A stretch of DNA of 6,222 nt. Source: Gammaproteobacteria bacterium (GTDB lineage: Bacteria; Pseudomonadota; Gammaproteobacteria; DSM-16500). Below, piece by piece: positions 5,620 through 6,222 of the stretch. Position 1 is the first letter of the stretch; the number at the start of each line of letters is the position of its first letter. The stretch lies in NCBI GenBank assembly GCA_013287025.1, contig JABDEN010000077.1, forward strand, positions 1-6,222. Direction: 5' to 3'. The notes below the pieces were generated by a model. The model saw only the letters and a program-made list of their open reading frames with translations. It did no database searches and had not been told where the DNA came from. A program made the position numbers and the translations under genes.

Positions 5620-6222
5620 ATGGTTGAAAATCAAAATATAAATTTTTCCATCATTATTCCCACTTATAAAGAAGCAAAAAATATTCAAAATTTGGTGCAA
5701 CGAATTGAAAGCATTCATTTTAAGCCAAGAGAATTCGAACTCATTATTGTTGACGATAATAGCAATGACGGCACGAAAGAAATTGTGGATCATTTACAAA
5801 TACAAAATCCGTGGCTACGGTTAATTATTCGCAATAAAAACAAGTGTTTAAGTCAGTCCGTGATTGAAGGGCTGCAACAGGCTACTTTTCCCTTATGCGT
5901 CATTATGGATGCAGATTTAAGCCATCCTCCTGAAAAAATACCTGCATTATTAAAAGAATTGCAAAAACCTGATATTGATCTTGTCATCGGATCACGCTAT
6001 ACGACGGGCGGTAGTTTTGATAAAAATTGGCCTTATCTACGCAAATGGATCTCGCATTTAGCTGCTATCTTGCCCAGATTACTCATTTCAACGAAAGTGA
6101 AAGATCCCTTATCTGGTTTTATAGCAATCAAAAAATCGACTTTTTCGCAAGGTATCCCTCTCAATCCTATTGGATGGAAAATAGGATTGGAAATGATGAT
6201 TAAATATCAATGTAAAAATATT
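5620..6222 (+). CDS. Family-2 glycosyltransferase, polyprenyl/dolichyl-phosphate mannosyltransferase (DPM1) type, 3' end outside window
   Basis: The frame runs from ATG 5620 (AAAGGA at 5608-5613, 6-nt spacer) to the window end with no stop, giving 201 residues. It is a GT-A fold enzyme that would move a sugar from a nucleotide-sugar to a polyprenyl phosphate at the inner face of the membrane, for envelope glycan building. Visible motifs are SIIIPTYKEAKNI (10-22), IIVDDNSNDGT (42-52, nucleotide binding), the metal-binding DAD at 97-99 in MDADLSHPPEKI, VIGSRYTTGG (122-131) and DPLSGF (162-167). The DADLSHPP and DPLSGF segments are typical of DPM1-like enzymes and not of processive GT2 synthases. 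DPM1 domains are about 230-250 residues, so most of the domain is present. Whether a membrane domain follows cannot be seen. The substrate is not determined. Confidence 0.9.
   Translation, partial: MVENQNINFSIIIPTYKEAKNIQNLVQRIESIHFKPREFELIIVDDNSNDGTKEIVDHLQIQNPWLRLIIRNKNKCLSQSVIEGLQQATFPLCVIMDADLSHPPEKIPALLKELQKPDIDLVIGSRYTTGGSFDKNWPYLRKWISHLAAILPRLLISTKVKDPLSGFIAIKKSTFSQGIPLNPIGWKIGLEMMIKYQCKNI

Noticed and set aside
5557..5793. A 78-residue minus-strand reading frame
   Set aside because: It overlaps, on the opposite strand, the start of the glycosyltransferase, which has clear motifs and a good ribosome binding site.

Overview
The window is AT-rich, densely packed bacterial DNA. A DusA-type tRNA-dihydrouridine synthase, a proteobacterial-style beta-carbonic anhydrase and a hybrid CheA kinase point to a gammaproteobacterium. 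The low GC, A/T-rich codon use and an unrecognised, effector-like protein would fit the Legionellales (Legionella/Coxiella/Rickettsiella/Aquicella/Berkiella side). That placement is an inference; no single marker in the window proves it.

Region 1 (1-2815, plus strand) is the 3' end of a chemosensory signalling operon. It holds the C-terminal half of a hybrid CheA (dimerisation, ATPase, CheW-like and receiver domains), a complete CheB methylesterase with intact catalytic residues, and a 113-residue stand-alone histidine phosphotransfer (Hpt) protein. The genes are almost contiguous (9-nt gap, then a 4-nt ATGA overlap), so they are very likely co-transcribed and translationally coupled. The kinase-methylesterase pair resembles Wsp-type or other 'alternative cellular function' chemosensory systems. 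Here, however, the last gene encodes a free Hpt protein instead of a GGDEF output regulator, which suggests a His-Asp-His relay to a response regulator encoded elsewhere.

Region 2 (2812-4467, minus strand) is a probable two-gene housekeeping operon, beta-carbonic anhydrase followed 6 nt later by dusA. A plausible sigma70 promoter lies upstream at 4467-4439. dusA converges on the Hpt gene so tightly that their stop codons share the bases TTAA.

Region 3 (4536-5619, plus strand) holds one unrecognised 290-residue protein, divergent from the carbonic anhydrase gene. Its reading frame may be broken near the 3' end, since a basic 34-codon open stretch follows in the -1 frame. The 131-211 nt after it are non-coding and very AT-rich, with a split inverted repeat ending in a T tract and a candidate promoter with a dyad in its spacer.

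Region 4 (5620-6222, plus strand) is the first 201 codons of a family-2 glycosyltransferase of the polyprenyl/dolichyl-phosphate mannosyltransferase (DPM1-like) type, cut by the window end.

No tRNA, rRNA, CRISPR array, insertion sequence or attachment site was recognised.
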